64,000 bases of DNA from positions 1,116,001 to 1,180,000 of the forward strand of contig CAVXHI010000002.1 in NCBI GenBank assembly GCA_963761655.1. The letters run 5' to 3'. The stretch comes from RYN-122 sp963761655. Its GTDB lineage: Bacteria; Actinomycetota; Actinomycetes; Mycobacteriales; SCTD01. The position numbers and the translations under genes were made by a program. Shown here piece after piece: positions 8,650-22,593 of this stretch. The notes beneath the pieces were generated by a model that had not been told where the DNA came from, searched no databases, and saw only the letters and a program-made list of their open reading frames with translations. The first letter of the stretch is position 1; each line of letters begins with the position of its first letter.

Positions 8650-9732
8650 CCGGTGACCCTAGCGAGCGCCTGCAGGAACGCAGTGGTCTCGGCCTCGGTC
8701 CCGGCGTTGACCCGCAGCCAGCCGGCGAGCCCGGGTCCGCCGCTGACGTCGCGTACCAGCACGCCCTCGTCGAGCAGGGCCTGCCAGGTGCGGGCGGGCT
8801 CCTCGAACGGCCCGAAGAGGAAGAAGTTGGCATCGCTGGCCACCACCTGCAGGCCCAGGCTGCGCACGGCGGCCACCGCGCGGTCGCGCTGGTCCTTGAC
8901 GGCCTCCACGGTGCCGAGCAGCTCGGCTTCGTACGCCAGCGCCGTCCGCGCGGCGGCCTGGGTCAGCGCCGACAGGTGGTAGGGCAGGCGGACGAGCTGC
9001 AGGGCGTCGACGACGTCCGTGCTGGCCGCGAGGTACCCCAGACGCGTGCCGGCCATCGCGAACGCCTTGCTCATGGTCCGGCTCACGACCAGCCGCGGGA
9101 GAGCGGCCAGCAGCGTCGTCGCGCTCGGCAGCGCGCTGAACTCGGCGTAGGCCTCGTCGACGACCACGACGCCCTCGGTCGCGTCATGGACCGCCCGGAC
9201 GACGTCGAGCGACGTGGTGGTGCCGGTGGGGTTGTTGGGCGTGGTGAGGAACGTGACGTGGGGCCGGTGCCGGCGGACGGCGTCGACCGCCTGCTCGCCG
9301 TACAGGACGAAGTCCGCCGGCGCGCTGCTCGGCGACCCACCGCGTGCTGGTCCCGGCGGCCAGGAGGGGGTGCATGGAGTAGCTCGGCTCGAAGCCCAGG
9401 GCCGTGCGTCCGGGGCCCCCGAACGCCTGCAGCACCTGCTGCAGGACCTCGTTGGAGCCGTTGGCCGCCCAGACCTGACCGGGGGCAAGGGTGACGCCGG
9501 TCTGCCGTGACAGGTAGCCGGCGAGGTCGGCGCGCAGGGCCAGCGCGTCGCGGTCGGGGTAGCGGTTCAGGGTGGCGGCGGCCTCGCCGACGGCCCGCTG
9601 GAGCGCGGCCACGAGGGCTGCGCTCGGGGCGTGCGGGTTCTCGTTGACGTTCAGTCGCACGACGTCGTCGAGCTGCGGGGCTCCGTAGGGCTTCTTGCCG
9701 ACGAGGTCGTCGCGGACCGGCAGGGCGGTCAC
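8646..9732 (-). CDS. hisC: Histidinol-phosphate aminotransferase (one frameshift)
   Basis: PLP enzyme making histidinol phosphate (step 8). GTG 9732 overlaps the hisD stop. It begins TALPVRDDLVGKKPYGAPQL with the expected RLNVNENPHAP motif. The C-terminal two thirds have TTPNNPTGTTTS, VVDEAYAEF and the PLP lysine in SRTMSKAFAMAGTRLGYLA. One extra base near 9320 joins STRWVAEQRA to ADFVLYGEQAVDAV. Repaired length is about 361 residues, normal. Confidence 0.95.
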
Positions 9733-11033
9733 CGCTGCCGGACCCGGACGGCCTCCACGTGGCTGGCAAGGTCCTCGGCCCCGCCGAGGGCGGTGACGTG
9801 CGGAGCCACCGTGGCCAGCGCCGCCGCCGAGTACTCGATGAGCGACATCCGCTTGAGGAAGCTCTGCGCCGACAGACCGCTGGAGAACCGGGCCGTGCCG
9901 CCGGTGGGCAGCACGTGGTTGGAGCCGGCGAGATAGTCGCCGAGGCTCACCGGGGTGTGGTTGCCGATGAAGACCGCTCCGGCGTTGCGCACGCGGCGGG
10001 CCCGCGCGGGAGCGTCGGAGGTGATGACCTCGAGGTGCTCGGCGGCCCAGGCGTCGACCACGGTCAGACCGTGGTCGAGGTCGTCGACCAGCACGAAGGC
10101 GCTCTGGCCGAGCAGGGCCGTCTCGACCCGCTCGCGGTGCTTGGCCGCGGGCACCTGCCGGGTGAGCTCGACCTCGACCGCGTCGAGCAGGTCCTGGCTG
10201 GGGGTGACCAGCAGGCAGGCGGCCAGCGGGTCGTGCTCGGCCTGGGCCACGAGGTCGGCGGCCACGAAGGCCGGCACGGCGGTGTCGTCGGCCAGGATCC
10301 CGATCTCGGTCGGGCCGGCCTCGGAGTCGATGCCGCAGCGGCCCTGGACCAGGCGCTTGGCGGCCGCGACGTAGACGTTGCCCGGGCCGGTGATGACGTC
10401 GACCGGGGCGCACCCGCTGCCGTCGGCCTCCAGCGCCCCGTAGGCGAACATCGCGACGGCCTGGGCCCCGCCCACGGCGTAGACCTCCTCGACCCCGAGC
10501 AGCGCGCAGGCGGCCAGGACGGCCGGGTTCGGCAGCCCGCCGAACTCCGCCTTGGGCGGGCTCGCGACCGCCAGGCTGCCCACACCCGCGACCTGGGCCG
10601 GGACGACGTTCATGACCACGCTGCTCGGATAGGCGATCAGCCCGCCGGGGACGTACAGCCCGACCCGACCCACCGGGACCCAGCGCTCGGTGACGGTGGC
10701 GCCGTCGACGACCTGGACCACCTCGTCGGCCCGCAGCTGGGCGCGGCTGACGGTGGTGGCCCGGCGGATCGCCTCCTCCAGAGCCGCCCGGACGGCCGGG
10801 TCGAGCGCAGCCAGCGCCTGCGCGAGCGCCTGCGCGGGCACGCGGAGAGCCTCGAGCTCGACACCGTCAAAGCGCGCGGTGGCCTCGCGCACCGCCGCCG
10901 CGCCACGGTCACGGACGGCCTCGACGACCGGCCGCACCTGCTCGACGGCGCTGGCGACGTCGAGCACCGCTCGGGGCAGCAGGTCCAGGGCGGCTGCGTC
11001 GTGCCGTCCGCGGAGGTCGATCCGGGTCAGCAC
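9729..11033 (-). CDS. hisD: Histidinol dehydrogenase
   Basis: 434 residues, intact, first gene of the operon. It oxidises histidinol to histidine in two NAD-dependent steps with a bound zinc. Visible motifs: WVPVGRVGLYVPGG, the NAD-site region DVITGPGNVYVAAAKRLVQG, EAGPTEIGILAD, AQAEHDPLAACLLVTPS, and AVFIGNHTPVSLGDY near the C-terminus. ATG or GTG near 11033 (LTRIDLRG) is the natural start. It is divergent from the LON-domain gene across a 118-bp gap that must hold both promoters. Confidence 0.97.
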   Translation of the reverse strand: MLTRIDLRGRHDAAALDLLPRAVLDVASAVEQVRPVVEAVRDRGAAAVREATARFDGVELEALRVPAQALAQALAALDPAVRAALEEAIRRATTVSRAQLRADEVVQVVDGATVTERWVPVGRVGLYVPGGLIAYPSSVVMNVVPAQVAGVGSLAVASPPKAEFGGLPNPAVLAACALLGVEEVYAVGGAQAVAMFAYGALEADGSGCAPVDVITGPGNVYVAAAKRLVQGRCGIDSEAGPTEIGILADDTAVPAFVAADLVAQAEHDPLAACLLVTPSQDLLDAVEVELTRQVPAAKHRERVETALLGQSAFVLVDDLDHGLTVVDAWAAEHLEVITSDAPARARRVRNAGAVFIGNHTPVSLGDYLAGSNHVLPTGGTARFSSGLSAQSFLKRMSLIEYSAAALATVAPHVTALGGAEDLASHVEAVRVRQR

Positions 11034-11138
11034 GGCGGGCTCCTCAACAACGGGGTTCGGGCCACGACGGGGCCCGGAGACGGGGCGGTCAGACTACCGG
11101 CGGCGCGGGACGGTCGCCGCCCGGCGACGGCGCGGGCC

Positions 11139-11152
11139 GTACGCTCGCCCGA
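11139..11152 (+). promoter_or_regulatory. Putative -10 element for a leaderless transcript
   Basis: A tacgct hexamer (fits TANNNT) ends seven bases before ATG 11152, and no Shine-Dalgarno sequence lies between. That spacing puts transcription start at or beside the A of the ATG, as in leaderless actinobacterial mRNAs. No clear -35 is seen. Confidence 0.45.
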
Positions 11153-11835
11153 TGGCCCAGCCGGATCCCGAACGGCTCCCCCTGTTCCCCCTGGGGCTGG
11201 TCCTGTTCCCCGGGCTGCTGCTGCCGCTGCACGTGTTCGAGGAGCGCTACCGCGTGATGGTCGGCGAGCTGCTCGAGCTCCCCGAGGACCGGCGGCGCTT
11301 CGGGGTCGTGGCCATCCGCGAGGGCCGGGAGGTGGGCGTCGACGGGGTGCGGGCGCTGCACGAGGTGGGCTGCGTGGCTCGGCTCACCCATGTGCAGGCC
11401 CACCCGGACGGCCGGTACGACCTCGTGGCGCTCGGTACCGAGCGGTTCCGGCTGGGCCGGCTGGTGCACGACCGTCCCTACCTGTCCGCGGACGTCGCGC
11501 TGCTGGGCGAGGAGGTCGTCGACCCCGCCGAGACGGGCGTCCTGCGGGCGGCCGTCGCCCGCTCGCGTGCGGGCTACCTCGCAGCCCTGACCGCCGCCGG
11601 GGCCGACGTCGGGGAGCTTGAGGACCTGCCGGCCGACCCGGCCGCCGCGGCCTACCTCGTCGCCGCGACGATGCTGCTCGACCTCGGCGAGCGCCAGCGC
11701 CTGCTGGCCTGCCCCGGGACCGCGGCCCGGCTGCGGGTGGAGCACCAGCTGCTGCGCCGCGAGAGCACCCTGCTGACCGCGCTGCGGGCGGTACCCGCCC
11801 CCGACCTCGCCCGCACTCCCCTCAGCCCGAACTGA
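11152..11835 (+). CDS. LON substrate-binding-domain protein
   Basis: 227 residues, intact. The N-terminal LON domain is clear (LPLFPLGLVLFPGLLLPLHV, then FEERYRVMVGELLE, then FGVVAIREGREVG). There is no AAA or protease domain, so this is a stand-alone LON-domain protein of the kind widespread in actinobacteria. The domain is thought to bind unfolded substrates; the job of stand-alone versions is unclear. Monocistronic; its 3' end overlaps the convergent membrane-protein gene by 14 bp. Confidence 0.9.
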   Translation: MAQPDPERLPLFPLGLVLFPGLLLPLHVFEERYRVMVGELLELPEDRRRFGVVAIREGREVGVDGVRALHEVGCVARLTHVQAHPDGRYDLVALGTERFRLGRLVHDRPYLSADVALLGEEVVDPAETGVLRAAVARSRAGYLAALTAAGADVGELEDLPADPAAAAYLVAATMLLDLGERQRLLACPGTAARLRVEHQLLRRESTLLTALRAVPAPDLARTPLSPN

Positions 11836-12379
11836 CCGGCCCCCGCCGGAACGGCCAGACCATCGCGACGGCGAAGGCGGCCAGGGCGCCGGCCGGCCAC
11901 AGGACGACGAGTTCGGTGGCCCGCAGCCGCACGCTGGCCTCGACGGTGCCGCGGCGGTCCACGTCGGCCACGGCCGCCCGGAAGGCGTCCCGGCCCACCT
12001 GCTGACCCGTGCGGGAGGCGACGTAGGCGGCGAGCAGGCCACCCACCAGCAGGCCCACGACGACACCCGGCCCGTAGCGGCGACCGAGCCGGAAGGCCAG
12101 GAGCCCGCAGGCCACCCCGACCGCCAGCACGAGGACGGCGAACGCGAGGTCGGCGCCGACGAACGCCCGGGTCTCCGGGTCGTCGAGCCCCGGCCCGCCG
12201 GCCGAGAGCACCACCCTGACCCGTGGCGCGAGAGCCGCCCACAGCAGGCCGACCGGCGACCCGAGCAGGACCACGGCCACCCCGGTCAGCAGCCCGGCTC
12301 CCGCATCGGCCCGCAGGCCCGGAACCTGCGACGCCGTCGCCGGGAGCGGAGCAAGGGCGGCCCAGGGGGTGGTCGTCAC
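11822..12379 (-). CDS. Membrane protein, about four helices
   Basis: 185 residues from GTG 12379, preceded by ggagg. Four hydrophobic segments: LLTGVAVVLLGSPVGLLWAA, LAFAVLVLAVGVACGLLAF, YGPGVVVGLLVGGLLAAYV and a C-terminal LVVLWPAGALAAFAVAMVWPF. The loop between helices 3 and 4 carries TGQQVGRDAFRAAVADVDRR. I know no functional name; similar four-helix proteins with a Thr/Pro-rich start occur beside LON-domain genes in actinobacteria (recollection, unchecked). Confidence 0.7.
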   Translation of the reverse strand: MTTTPWAALAPLPATASQVPGLRADAGAGLLTGVAVVLLGSPVGLLWAALAPRVRVVLSAGGPGLDDPETRAFVGADLAFAVLVLAVGVACGLLAFRLGRRYGPGVVVGLLVGGLLAAYVASRTGQQVGRDAFRAAVADVDRRGTVEASVRLRATELVVLWPAGALAAFAVAMVWPFRRGPVSSG

Positions 12380-12412
12380 GCCACCATCGTGCCCTCCGCC
12401 GGGCTCGCCTAG

Positions 12413-12422
12413 CCTGCCCCGG
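12413..12422 (+). promoter_or_regulatory. Putative -10 element, leaderless lipoprotein gene
   Basis: A tagcct hexamer lies about six bases before GTG 12422, with no ribosome-binding site in the gap. This repeats the leaderless layout seen at 11139. Confidence 0.4.
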
Positions 12423-13102
12423 TGTCCCGTCGCCGTCGTGCCCGTACCGGGGGCCGTCCCGGCCGGCCGCTTCTGGCGCTGCTGTCGATGCTCGCGCTGG
12501 GGCTGCTCGCGGGCTGCACCGCCGGGTCCGGTCCCGGAGCCACGCCGACGTCGCCCTCGAAGGCTCCCGCCGACCCGGGCCGCGCGGCGACCCCGTCCCC
12601 CGCCGCCGTCGGCCTGCCGGCCGACCCGCTCCGCGCCTTCGTGCCCTCGCCGGCCGAGGTGCCGACCGGGATGCTTCCGGTGGTCAGCGGCTCGGGCTCC
12701 CGGGACCTTCTGGCCGTCGCCGCCTTCTCGGGCGAGCCCACTGCCGCCGCCGCCGCCCTGCGCGCCCACGGCTTCCGTCGGGCCTACGTCGCCCAGTACG
12801 CCGAGCAGCAGGCCGCCGGGCGGGTCCTGTCGGTGGTGGTCGTGGAGTTCGACGACCCGGAGGGCGCGGCCGACGACCTCGCTGCTGACGTCGCCGCGGC
12901 CGGGCCGGCGTCACCGGCCTCGGTCGGCACGGGAGGCAGTCTGGGCTGCCGGCCCCTGCCGGGAGGGCGCGGACAGGTCTGCGTCCTGCGCTTCCGGGTC
13001 GGCAGCCGCACCTTCCTGCTGGGCTTCGGTGCGCCGGCGGCCGAGTCCGAGACGGTGCTGCGGCTCGGGCGGGTCCTGGCCGGCCGCGCCGGGGCGGCCT
13101 GA
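12422..13102 (+). CDS. Putative lipoprotein
   Basis: 226 residues. A basic N-terminus (SRRRRARTGGRPGRP), hydrophobic core and LLAGC lipobox predict a lipid-anchored Cys at about residue 32. A Thr/Pro/Ser linker follows, then a soluble domain with two Cys (SLGCRPLPGG and QVCVLRFRVG) that could form a disulphide outside the cell. The fold and function are not recognised. Convergent with the next gene. Confidence 0.8.
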   Translation: MSRRRRARTGGRPGRPLLALLSMLALGLLAGCTAGSGPGATPTSPSKAPADPGRAATPSPAAVGLPADPLRAFVPSPAEVPTGMLPVVSGSGSRDLLAVAAFSGEPTAAAAALRAHGFRRAYVAQYAEQQAAGRVLSVVVVEFDDPEGAADDLAADVAAAGPASPASVGTGGSLGCRPLPGGRGQVCVLRFRVGSRTFLLGFGAPAAESETVLRLGRVLAGRAGAA

Positions 13103-13126
13103 GCCGGTCGGGGCCCGAGCGCGCCG

Positions 13127-13762
13127 TCAGTGCCAGGCGTCGGCGGTGCGCCACACCAGGACGTCGAGGATCCGCAGCCGGGTCAGCGGGGCGCCGGCGC
13201 CGGCCGCCAGCCGCTCGAGCGCGGTGAAGGCCTCCTGCTCGGCCCGCAGGTCGTCGCGCATCTGCCGGACGAGGGCGGCCATGAACTCCTGCCAGCCACG
13301 GTCGTGCGAGCGCATCAGCGCCCCCGGGGCGGTGTAGGACTCGAAGATGCGGCTGTCGTAGAGCGGGACGAGGTCGGGTCGCTTGCGGTGGAGCACCTTG
13401 CTGACGATCGTGCCCCGCACGCCCTTGCCGGCGTAGGGCGCCCGGTCCAGGACGGCGAACAGGTCCGCGACCCGGTCGACGACGTCGTCGTCGGCGTCCT
13501 GCAGCGCCACCGCCGGGAGGTCGGCGATGCCGGCGAGCTCGGGCAGCAGGTCGCGCAGCAGCAGGAAGCGGCCGCGGTCGACCTCGGCCCCGATGAGGGT
13601 GGGGGCGAGCAGGTCACCGTCGACGAGCGCGGCGCTGCCGTTGGTCACCAGGCCGTCGTAGGCACCGACGGCGTACCCGTTGCGCGGGTCGAGGTGGTCC
13701 AGCAGCACCTGGTCGGGGTGCTCGACGACGAGGGTGCCGGCACAGAGGCGGAGGCTGTCCAT
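13127..13762 (-). CDS. Hypothetical protein, DUF6308-like
   Basis: 211 residues, intact, soluble. It begins MDSLRLCAGTLVVEHPDQVL and has LVPLYDSRIFESYTAPGALM in the middle. The pattern of a helical protein with KVLHRKRPDLVPLYDSR resembles the actinobacterial DUF6308 family, as far as I can recall. No catalytic residues are obvious. It lies 46 bp downstream of dnaE1 on the same strand with its own ATG. Confidence 0.6.
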   Translation of the reverse strand: MDSLRLCAGTLVVEHPDQVLLDHLDPRNGYAVGAYDGLVTNGSAALVDGDLLAPTLIGAEVDRGRFLLLRDLLPELAGIADLPAVALQDADDDVVDRVADLFAVLDRAPYAGKGVRGTIVSKVLHRKRPDLVPLYDSRIFESYTAPGALMRSHDRGWQEFMAALVRQMRDDLRAEQEAFTALERLAAGAGAPLTRLRILDVLVWRTADAWH

Positions 13763-13808
13763 GCCGGGCAGTCTGGTGCACGGACCGTCCGGCCGCTGCG
13801 GGCGACCG

Positions 13809-17351
<3,543 letters not shown>

Positions 17352-17510
17352 GCCGCAACCGCCTCCTGAAGCTCTCGAACGCCGGAAAGATCAGCGTCGG
17401 TCCGAGGGGAAGGCGGGCCGTGCTGGTGCTGCCCTAGAGAGTGCCACGGGGGTGCGACAGGTTCGGTCGCGACGCACCGCAGACCTCGCTCCGGGTGCCT
17501 CCGGACGGCC

Positions 17511-19782
17511 TCAGGAGCCCGCGACCGGCACCACCAGCAGCAGCGTCGCGCCGTCGCGCGGGAGCGACACCGGCAGGCCCTGCTGAAGCTCCGCGGACGT
17601 GACCCGTCCGAGCACGCGACCGCTGGGGGCCTCGAGCAGGTCGAACCGCCTTCCGGCCGGCACCCCCTTCAGGGCGACCGTCCGGGTGGCGTCCGCGCCC
17701 TGCTGGCGGAACACCGCCACCGCGCCGCGGGCCCGGTCGGCGTCCCAGGTCTGCAGCGCCGTCCAGTCCTTGGCCAGCGGGTCGGCCAGCAGGGGCAGCG
17801 TGACCCCCTCGGTCAGCAGGTCGCGGTGAGCCCGGTGGAAGTCGGTCCACGGCCGGGCCTGCTCCACGACGTCGGCCGGCAGGCTGCGCAGGTCGCTGAA
17901 GAAGGTCGGGTGACTGAAGCAGGGCCGCCGCCATCAGCGTGTCGACCGGGTACCGCTGGTACTGCTTGGCGCCGAGGAAGTGCTGGCCGAGCGACTCCGA
18001 CGGGATGAACGGCGCGAGGTTCCACAGGTTGTGCAGCAGGCGGTCGGGCTCCGGGGCGCCGTTCTGGAACCAGGACGGCCCGCGGCTGACCGACTCGTAG
18101 GGGAACAGCCGGTAGTCGTTGGTCTCGTCGATCTGGAAGGTGACCTCCGGGTGCGCCGCCTCGCAGGCGGTCCAGCATCGCGGTGAACGCGTCCTGGTGG
18201 TCGTGCATCGTCCCTGGCCGGCGCAGTCGAGCCAGGCCAGGAAGTCGAACTTGAAGTACTCACGCCGCTGCGCTCGATGAGCGTCGCGCAGGCGGGCCTC
18301 GACGTGCGGGATCGCGTCGCGGCCCCAGGTACCGAGCCCGGCCTCGTTGGAGCCGGAGTCGGGGTCCAGGGCGTTGGCCGCGGCCAGCCCGGTGCCGAGC
18401 GGGGCGCACGACCACTCCGGGTGCTCCCGGAAGGTCGCCGACGCCGGGTTGAAGTGCATCGGGCTCATCCACAGCCCGAGCTTCATCGGCGCGATGGCCT
18501 GCGCGGACCGCCGCGAAGGTGTCGTCCGGGAAGCGCGGCCGGGAACGTCGAGGTCGGGGGCGTCGCGGGGCTCGCGGTGCTGCGGGGAGTCGGGGTACCA
18601 GTCGCCCGACGCCGCCTGCCAGCCGTCGTCGAGGATGAACGTGTCGACGCCGAGGCGCCGGGCCAGCGGCGCGGTCTCCAGGACGGTCGCGTAGTCCATG
18701 TCGTCCTTGGCGCCGGTCGAGATCCGGTTGCTGTCGGTGCCGTTGGAGTTGAACGTGAGATCGGCCGCGTACGGCGCGAGCCGGTGGTCGCGCAGGTACC
18801 GGGTGAACTGCCACGGCTCGTCGACCTCCGCATCCGCGCCGAGGCCGAGGAACGCGGCGTCGAGCGCGAACGGGGTGCCGGGCGTCAGGACGCGGTGGCG
18901 GGCCGGGCCGTCGGCCGGGTTCTCCGGGTGACCCTGCTCCTCCAGCGGGCCGAGCGAGACGACGTCGCGCGACCAGTCGACCTCCAGGCGGCCGGTGGCG
19001 CCGTCGTAACCGGCCCGCGAGGACGGCAGGTCGTTGCGCTCGGCGACCAGGAAGGCCGTGTGGCCGTCGGGGCGCTGCAGCGACAGCCACTGCCCCGTGC
19101 CGGCCAACGCGGCACCGGAGCGGCGGTGCGGGTGTCGCGCCAGGTGCCGGGGTGCGCGTCGCCGACGGCGTACTCCGGGCCGGCTCAGCCCGGCTCGCGC
19201 CAGTCGGCGCCGGCCCGCAGGGCGTGCAGGGTGGGGGCCGCGGTGCCGACCGCCACCTCGTCCAGGGTGGCCCCGCGCAGGACCAGGGGCGCGGTGGGGT
19301 GCAGCACGGTGCGGGTGCGGAACCCGGCAACGCCGTCGTAGGCCTCCACCTCGCGGGTGGCCGCCAGCCCGGGGACGCCGTCGAGGGTCATCGTGACCCG
19401 CAGCCCACCGCGGTCGAGCGGCGTCACGGCGACCGAGGCGACCCGGAACAGCTCGCTGCCGACCGAGGCGGCGCCCACCTGCAGCGAGAAGTCCCGGGAT
19501 CCGGCGCTCCACGTGCGGTCCTGTCCCCGCTTGTCGACCAGAGCGGTCGTGCGCAGGGCCGCCCGCGACCAGCGGCGCTCCGCCAGGGCGTTGCCCAGGA
19601 CGACGCCGTCGGCGGTGACGGTGGCGTAGACGCTTCCCTCACGGGTCGTGCCGGCCGGGGCGGGCCCGACGGTCCCGCGCGGTCCCGGGGCCGCCAGGGC
19701 CGGGGCGACAGCGCCCAGCAGCACGGCGGCGAGGCCGGCAGCCAGCACCGGGCGGGACCGCGTCCAGGTCCGGCGCGTCATC
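17511..19782 (-). CDS. Secreted GH36-like alpha-galactosidase (frameshifted)
   Basis: About 755 residues if repaired. ATG 19782 overlaps the upstream GH92 stop. A signal peptide follows (TRSRPVLAAGLAAVLLGAVA). The N-terminal beta-sandwich part is clean to about 19190. The barrel holds GVDTFILDDGWQAASGDWYP, KLGLWMSPMHFNP, the nucleophile region YFKFDFLAWLDCAG, and FQIDETNDYRLFPYESVSRG, which supplies the acid/base Asp. This matches clan GH-D (GH36/GH27-like). The C-terminus ends in a beta domain. Breaks near 19150-19195, 18250, 18180-18210, 17920 and others. Probably releases galactose from extracellular sugars; the exact specificity is unsure. Confidence 0.8.
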
Positions 19783-22093
19783 GGCCGACGCACCCGAAGT
19801 CGGCCAGCGCGGAGCCGGTGAGCGACGGAGGTCGTGACGACGTGCCCCAGGTGGTCTGCGACGGGCCCATCTGCAGGCGCAGGACGCTGCCGGCGACCTC
19901 GTCGTGGCGCAGCCAGGCGCGGTCGAGCGGCGCGCCGTCGAGGGTCGCGGACTGGCACGTACTTCCCGGTCAGGGAGGCTCCCGGCGCCTCGATGACCAG
20001 GTCCTTGTCCCCGGGCGGGTCGAGCACCGCGCGGGTGAAGACCGGGCTGCCGACCACGTAGAGGGGCGCGCCGGGGGTGACCGGCCCCAGGCCGAGCGCG
20101 CTCAGACGTACCAGGCCGACAGCGACCCGAGGTCGTCGTTGCCCGGGAGGCCGTCGATCGTCGCGCGGAACGCCCCCTGCAGCTGACGCTGGACCGACTG
20201 CGTCTTCCAGGGCTGACCGGCGAAGGCGTACATCCACGGGGTCTGCAGGTCGTGCTCGTTGCCGGGCGCGTACTGGTTGGTGCGGTAGACCAGGCCGAAC
20301 AGCGTCGCCCGGTTCTGCGCCTCGGCCACCGCTACCGGCACGACGGCGCCGAGCGCCTGGCTGAAGTGGGTGTCGAGCCGCTCGACCGCCGCGGCGTCAC
20401 CGCCCATGCGGTCGAACAGCCCCCGGGCGTCGTGCGGGGCGAGCCAGGAGTACTGCCAGGAGTTGCCCTCCTGGAAGCCGGTCTCGTCGGCGCCGGGTCG
20501 AACGGCGTGAGCCAGCGTGCCGTCGTCGTTGCGCGGCCGCACCCAGCTGCGTCTCCGGGTCGAGCAGGCCGCCGGTAGGCCGGCGGACAGCGCGGCGTAG
20601 CGTGCCGGCGTCGCCGTCGCGGCCGAGCTCGGTCGGCCATCAGGGCCAGCGCGAAGTCGGCGACGCCGTACTCGAGCGTCGTCCCGGCGCCGCGCTCGGT
20701 CGTCTGCAGCGGCAGGTAGCCCCGGCTCTGCCAGGCGCCTCGCCGCCGCGCGACCAGCGCCCGCGCCTCGCGGTAGAGCGCCTCGACGTCGCGGCGGTCA
20801 CGCCGTCGAGCACGCCCGCGGCAGTAGCCGTCGACGATCATCGGGATCGCGGGGTCGCCGCTCATGTGCGAGGCGTCGAGGTTCTGCTCGCCCCAGCGCG
20901 GCAGGTGCCCGCTCTCGCGGCCGTCGGCGAGCAGGGACAGCAGCATGTCGCGGTAGCGGTCCGGCCACACCGTGGCGAGCAGCTGGTTCTGCGCCTTGTA
21001 GGTGTCCCAGGACGAGAAGTTCGCGTACTGGACGCGGTCCGGGGCGGTGTGCACCGCGCCGTCCATGCCCGCGTAGCGGTGGTCGACGTCGCTGAACACG
21101 TTGGGGTGCAGCAGCGAGTGGTAGAGCGCCGTGTCGAACGTGCGGGGGTCGAGCGGCTGCCGCCCCTGACCTGCACCCGGGCCAGCTCGGTGTTCCAGGA
21201 GGCCCGGGCGGCCGCCTGGGTGGCGGCGAGGTCGGGCAGGGCCTCGGCGTCGAGGTTGCGACGGGCCCCCGCGGCGTCGACGAAGGAGATGCCGACCCGG
21301 ACCGTGACCTCGCCTGCCGGCCTCGAACGACACCCAGCCGCCCGCTCCCGTCGCCGCTCACCGAGCGTCCGCCCGGCGTCAGGGCGTCGCCGAGCCAGGT
21401 ACCGGTGGCCGTGAAGGGGCGGCTGAAGTCGGCCTCGAAGAACACCGGGTAGCGGCCGCGGGCGCTGCCGCGCACCGTGTCGGCGTCGACCACCTCGAGG
21501 GAGCCGCTGTGCACACCCTCCACGCTGCGGGCGACGTCGAGCAGCACGTTGGCCTGCCCCGCCGGCGGGAAGGCGTAGCGCTGGATCCCCGTGCGCGTGG
21601 TGGCGCCGACGTCGACCTGCACGCCGTTGCCGAGCCGGACGCCGTAGGCCCCTGGGGTCGCCCGCTCGGTGGCGTGGTCGTAGGTCGCGGCGTAGCGCTG
21701 GGGGTCGCTGCTGGTGACCTGGCCGACCGTCGGCATGAGCGGCACGTCCCCCGCCTTCTTCACCCCCGGCCCGGACAGGTGGACGTGGCTGAACCCCTGG
21801 ATCCGCGGGTCGTGCCAGCTGTAGCCGCTGTAGGCGACCGGGCCCCCGGTGTCGGGCGACACCTGCACCATGCCGAAGGGGGTGGCCGCCCCCGGCACGG
21901 TGAAGCCCGGCGCGAACGTGCCGACCATCGGATCGACGTCGGCGGCCCGGTCCACGACCTGCGCCTCCCCACGCGCGAGGACGTTCTGCGGGAGGGCCGC
22001 CTGCGCCGGCAGCGCCAGGCACGACCCGGCGAGCCCGACGACGGCCGCCAGCCGGAGTCGGCGTCCGGGGCGGGCGGGGGTCCAGCGCGACAC
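19779..22093 (-). CDS. Secreted GH92 alpha-mannosidase (frameshifted)
   Basis: About 770 residues if repaired. GTG 22093 with signal peptide (LRLAAVVGLAGSCLALPAQA). GH92 hallmarks in order: ADVDPMVGTFAPGF near the N-terminus, FSHVHLSGPGVKKAGDVPLM, YHSLLHPNVFSDVDHRYAGM, EGNSWQYSWLAPHDARGLFD (catalytic region) and GNDDLGSLSAWYVLSALGLG. The C-terminus reads ALADFGCVGR-TGA at 19779. Breaks near 21310, 21175, 20805, 20620-20560, 20500 and 19965. GH92 enzymes are calcium-dependent exo-alpha-mannosidases acting on host or fungal glycans. Translationally coupled to the GH36-like gene. Confidence 0.85.
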
Positions 22094-22143
22094 AGGTGCT
22101 CCTCGGCGAGAACGGGCGTTGCGTACCCGTTTCGACGCTGCGG

Positions 22144-22593
22144 TCAGGTGTCCTGCCGGTGCAGCTCCTTGCGCATGCTCCGGTGGTCGATGCCGGCCTC
22201 GTCGTAGACCTCGCCGAACCCGACGTAGCCCGCCCGCTCGTAGAAACCGAGAGCGTGGGTCTGGGCATGCAGCTCCACCGCGGACCAGCCGTGCGCGACC
22301 GCCGCCCGCTCGAGCGCCTCGAGCACCGCGGCGCCGACCCCCTGACCGCGCACGCGGTCGGTGACGGCCAACCGTCCGATGGTGGCGCTGTCCCCGACGG
22401 CGCCAGGGGCGAGCAGCCGCCCGGTGCCGACCACCACCCCGTCGCGGCGCGCCACCACGTGGTCGGCACCGGCGTCGAGCTCGTCGCGCTCGAGGTCCTC
22501 GGGCACATCCTGACCCACGACGAACACCTCGTACCGCAGGGCATAGACCTCGTCCATGTCCGCGGGCCCGGCGGCCCGGACGGTGACCGTCAC
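22144..22593 (-). CDS. GNAT-family N-acetyltransferase
   Basis: 149 residues, intact. The acetyl-CoA binding motif is VTDRVRGQGVGAAVLEALER (R/QxxGxG/A type), followed by VELHAQTHALGFYERAGYVG, a typical GNAT C-terminus resembling the ElaA/YjcF group. Substrate unknown. Its GTG overlaps the stop of the upstream membrane-anchored gene by four bases. Confidence 0.9.
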   Translation of the reverse strand: MTVTVRAAGPADMDEVYALRYEVFVVGQDVPEDLERDELDAGADHVVARRDGVVVGTGRLLAPGAVGDSATIGRLAVTDRVRGQGVGAAVLEALERAAVAHGWSAVELHAQTHALGFYERAGYVGFGEVYDEAGIDHRSMRKELHRQDT

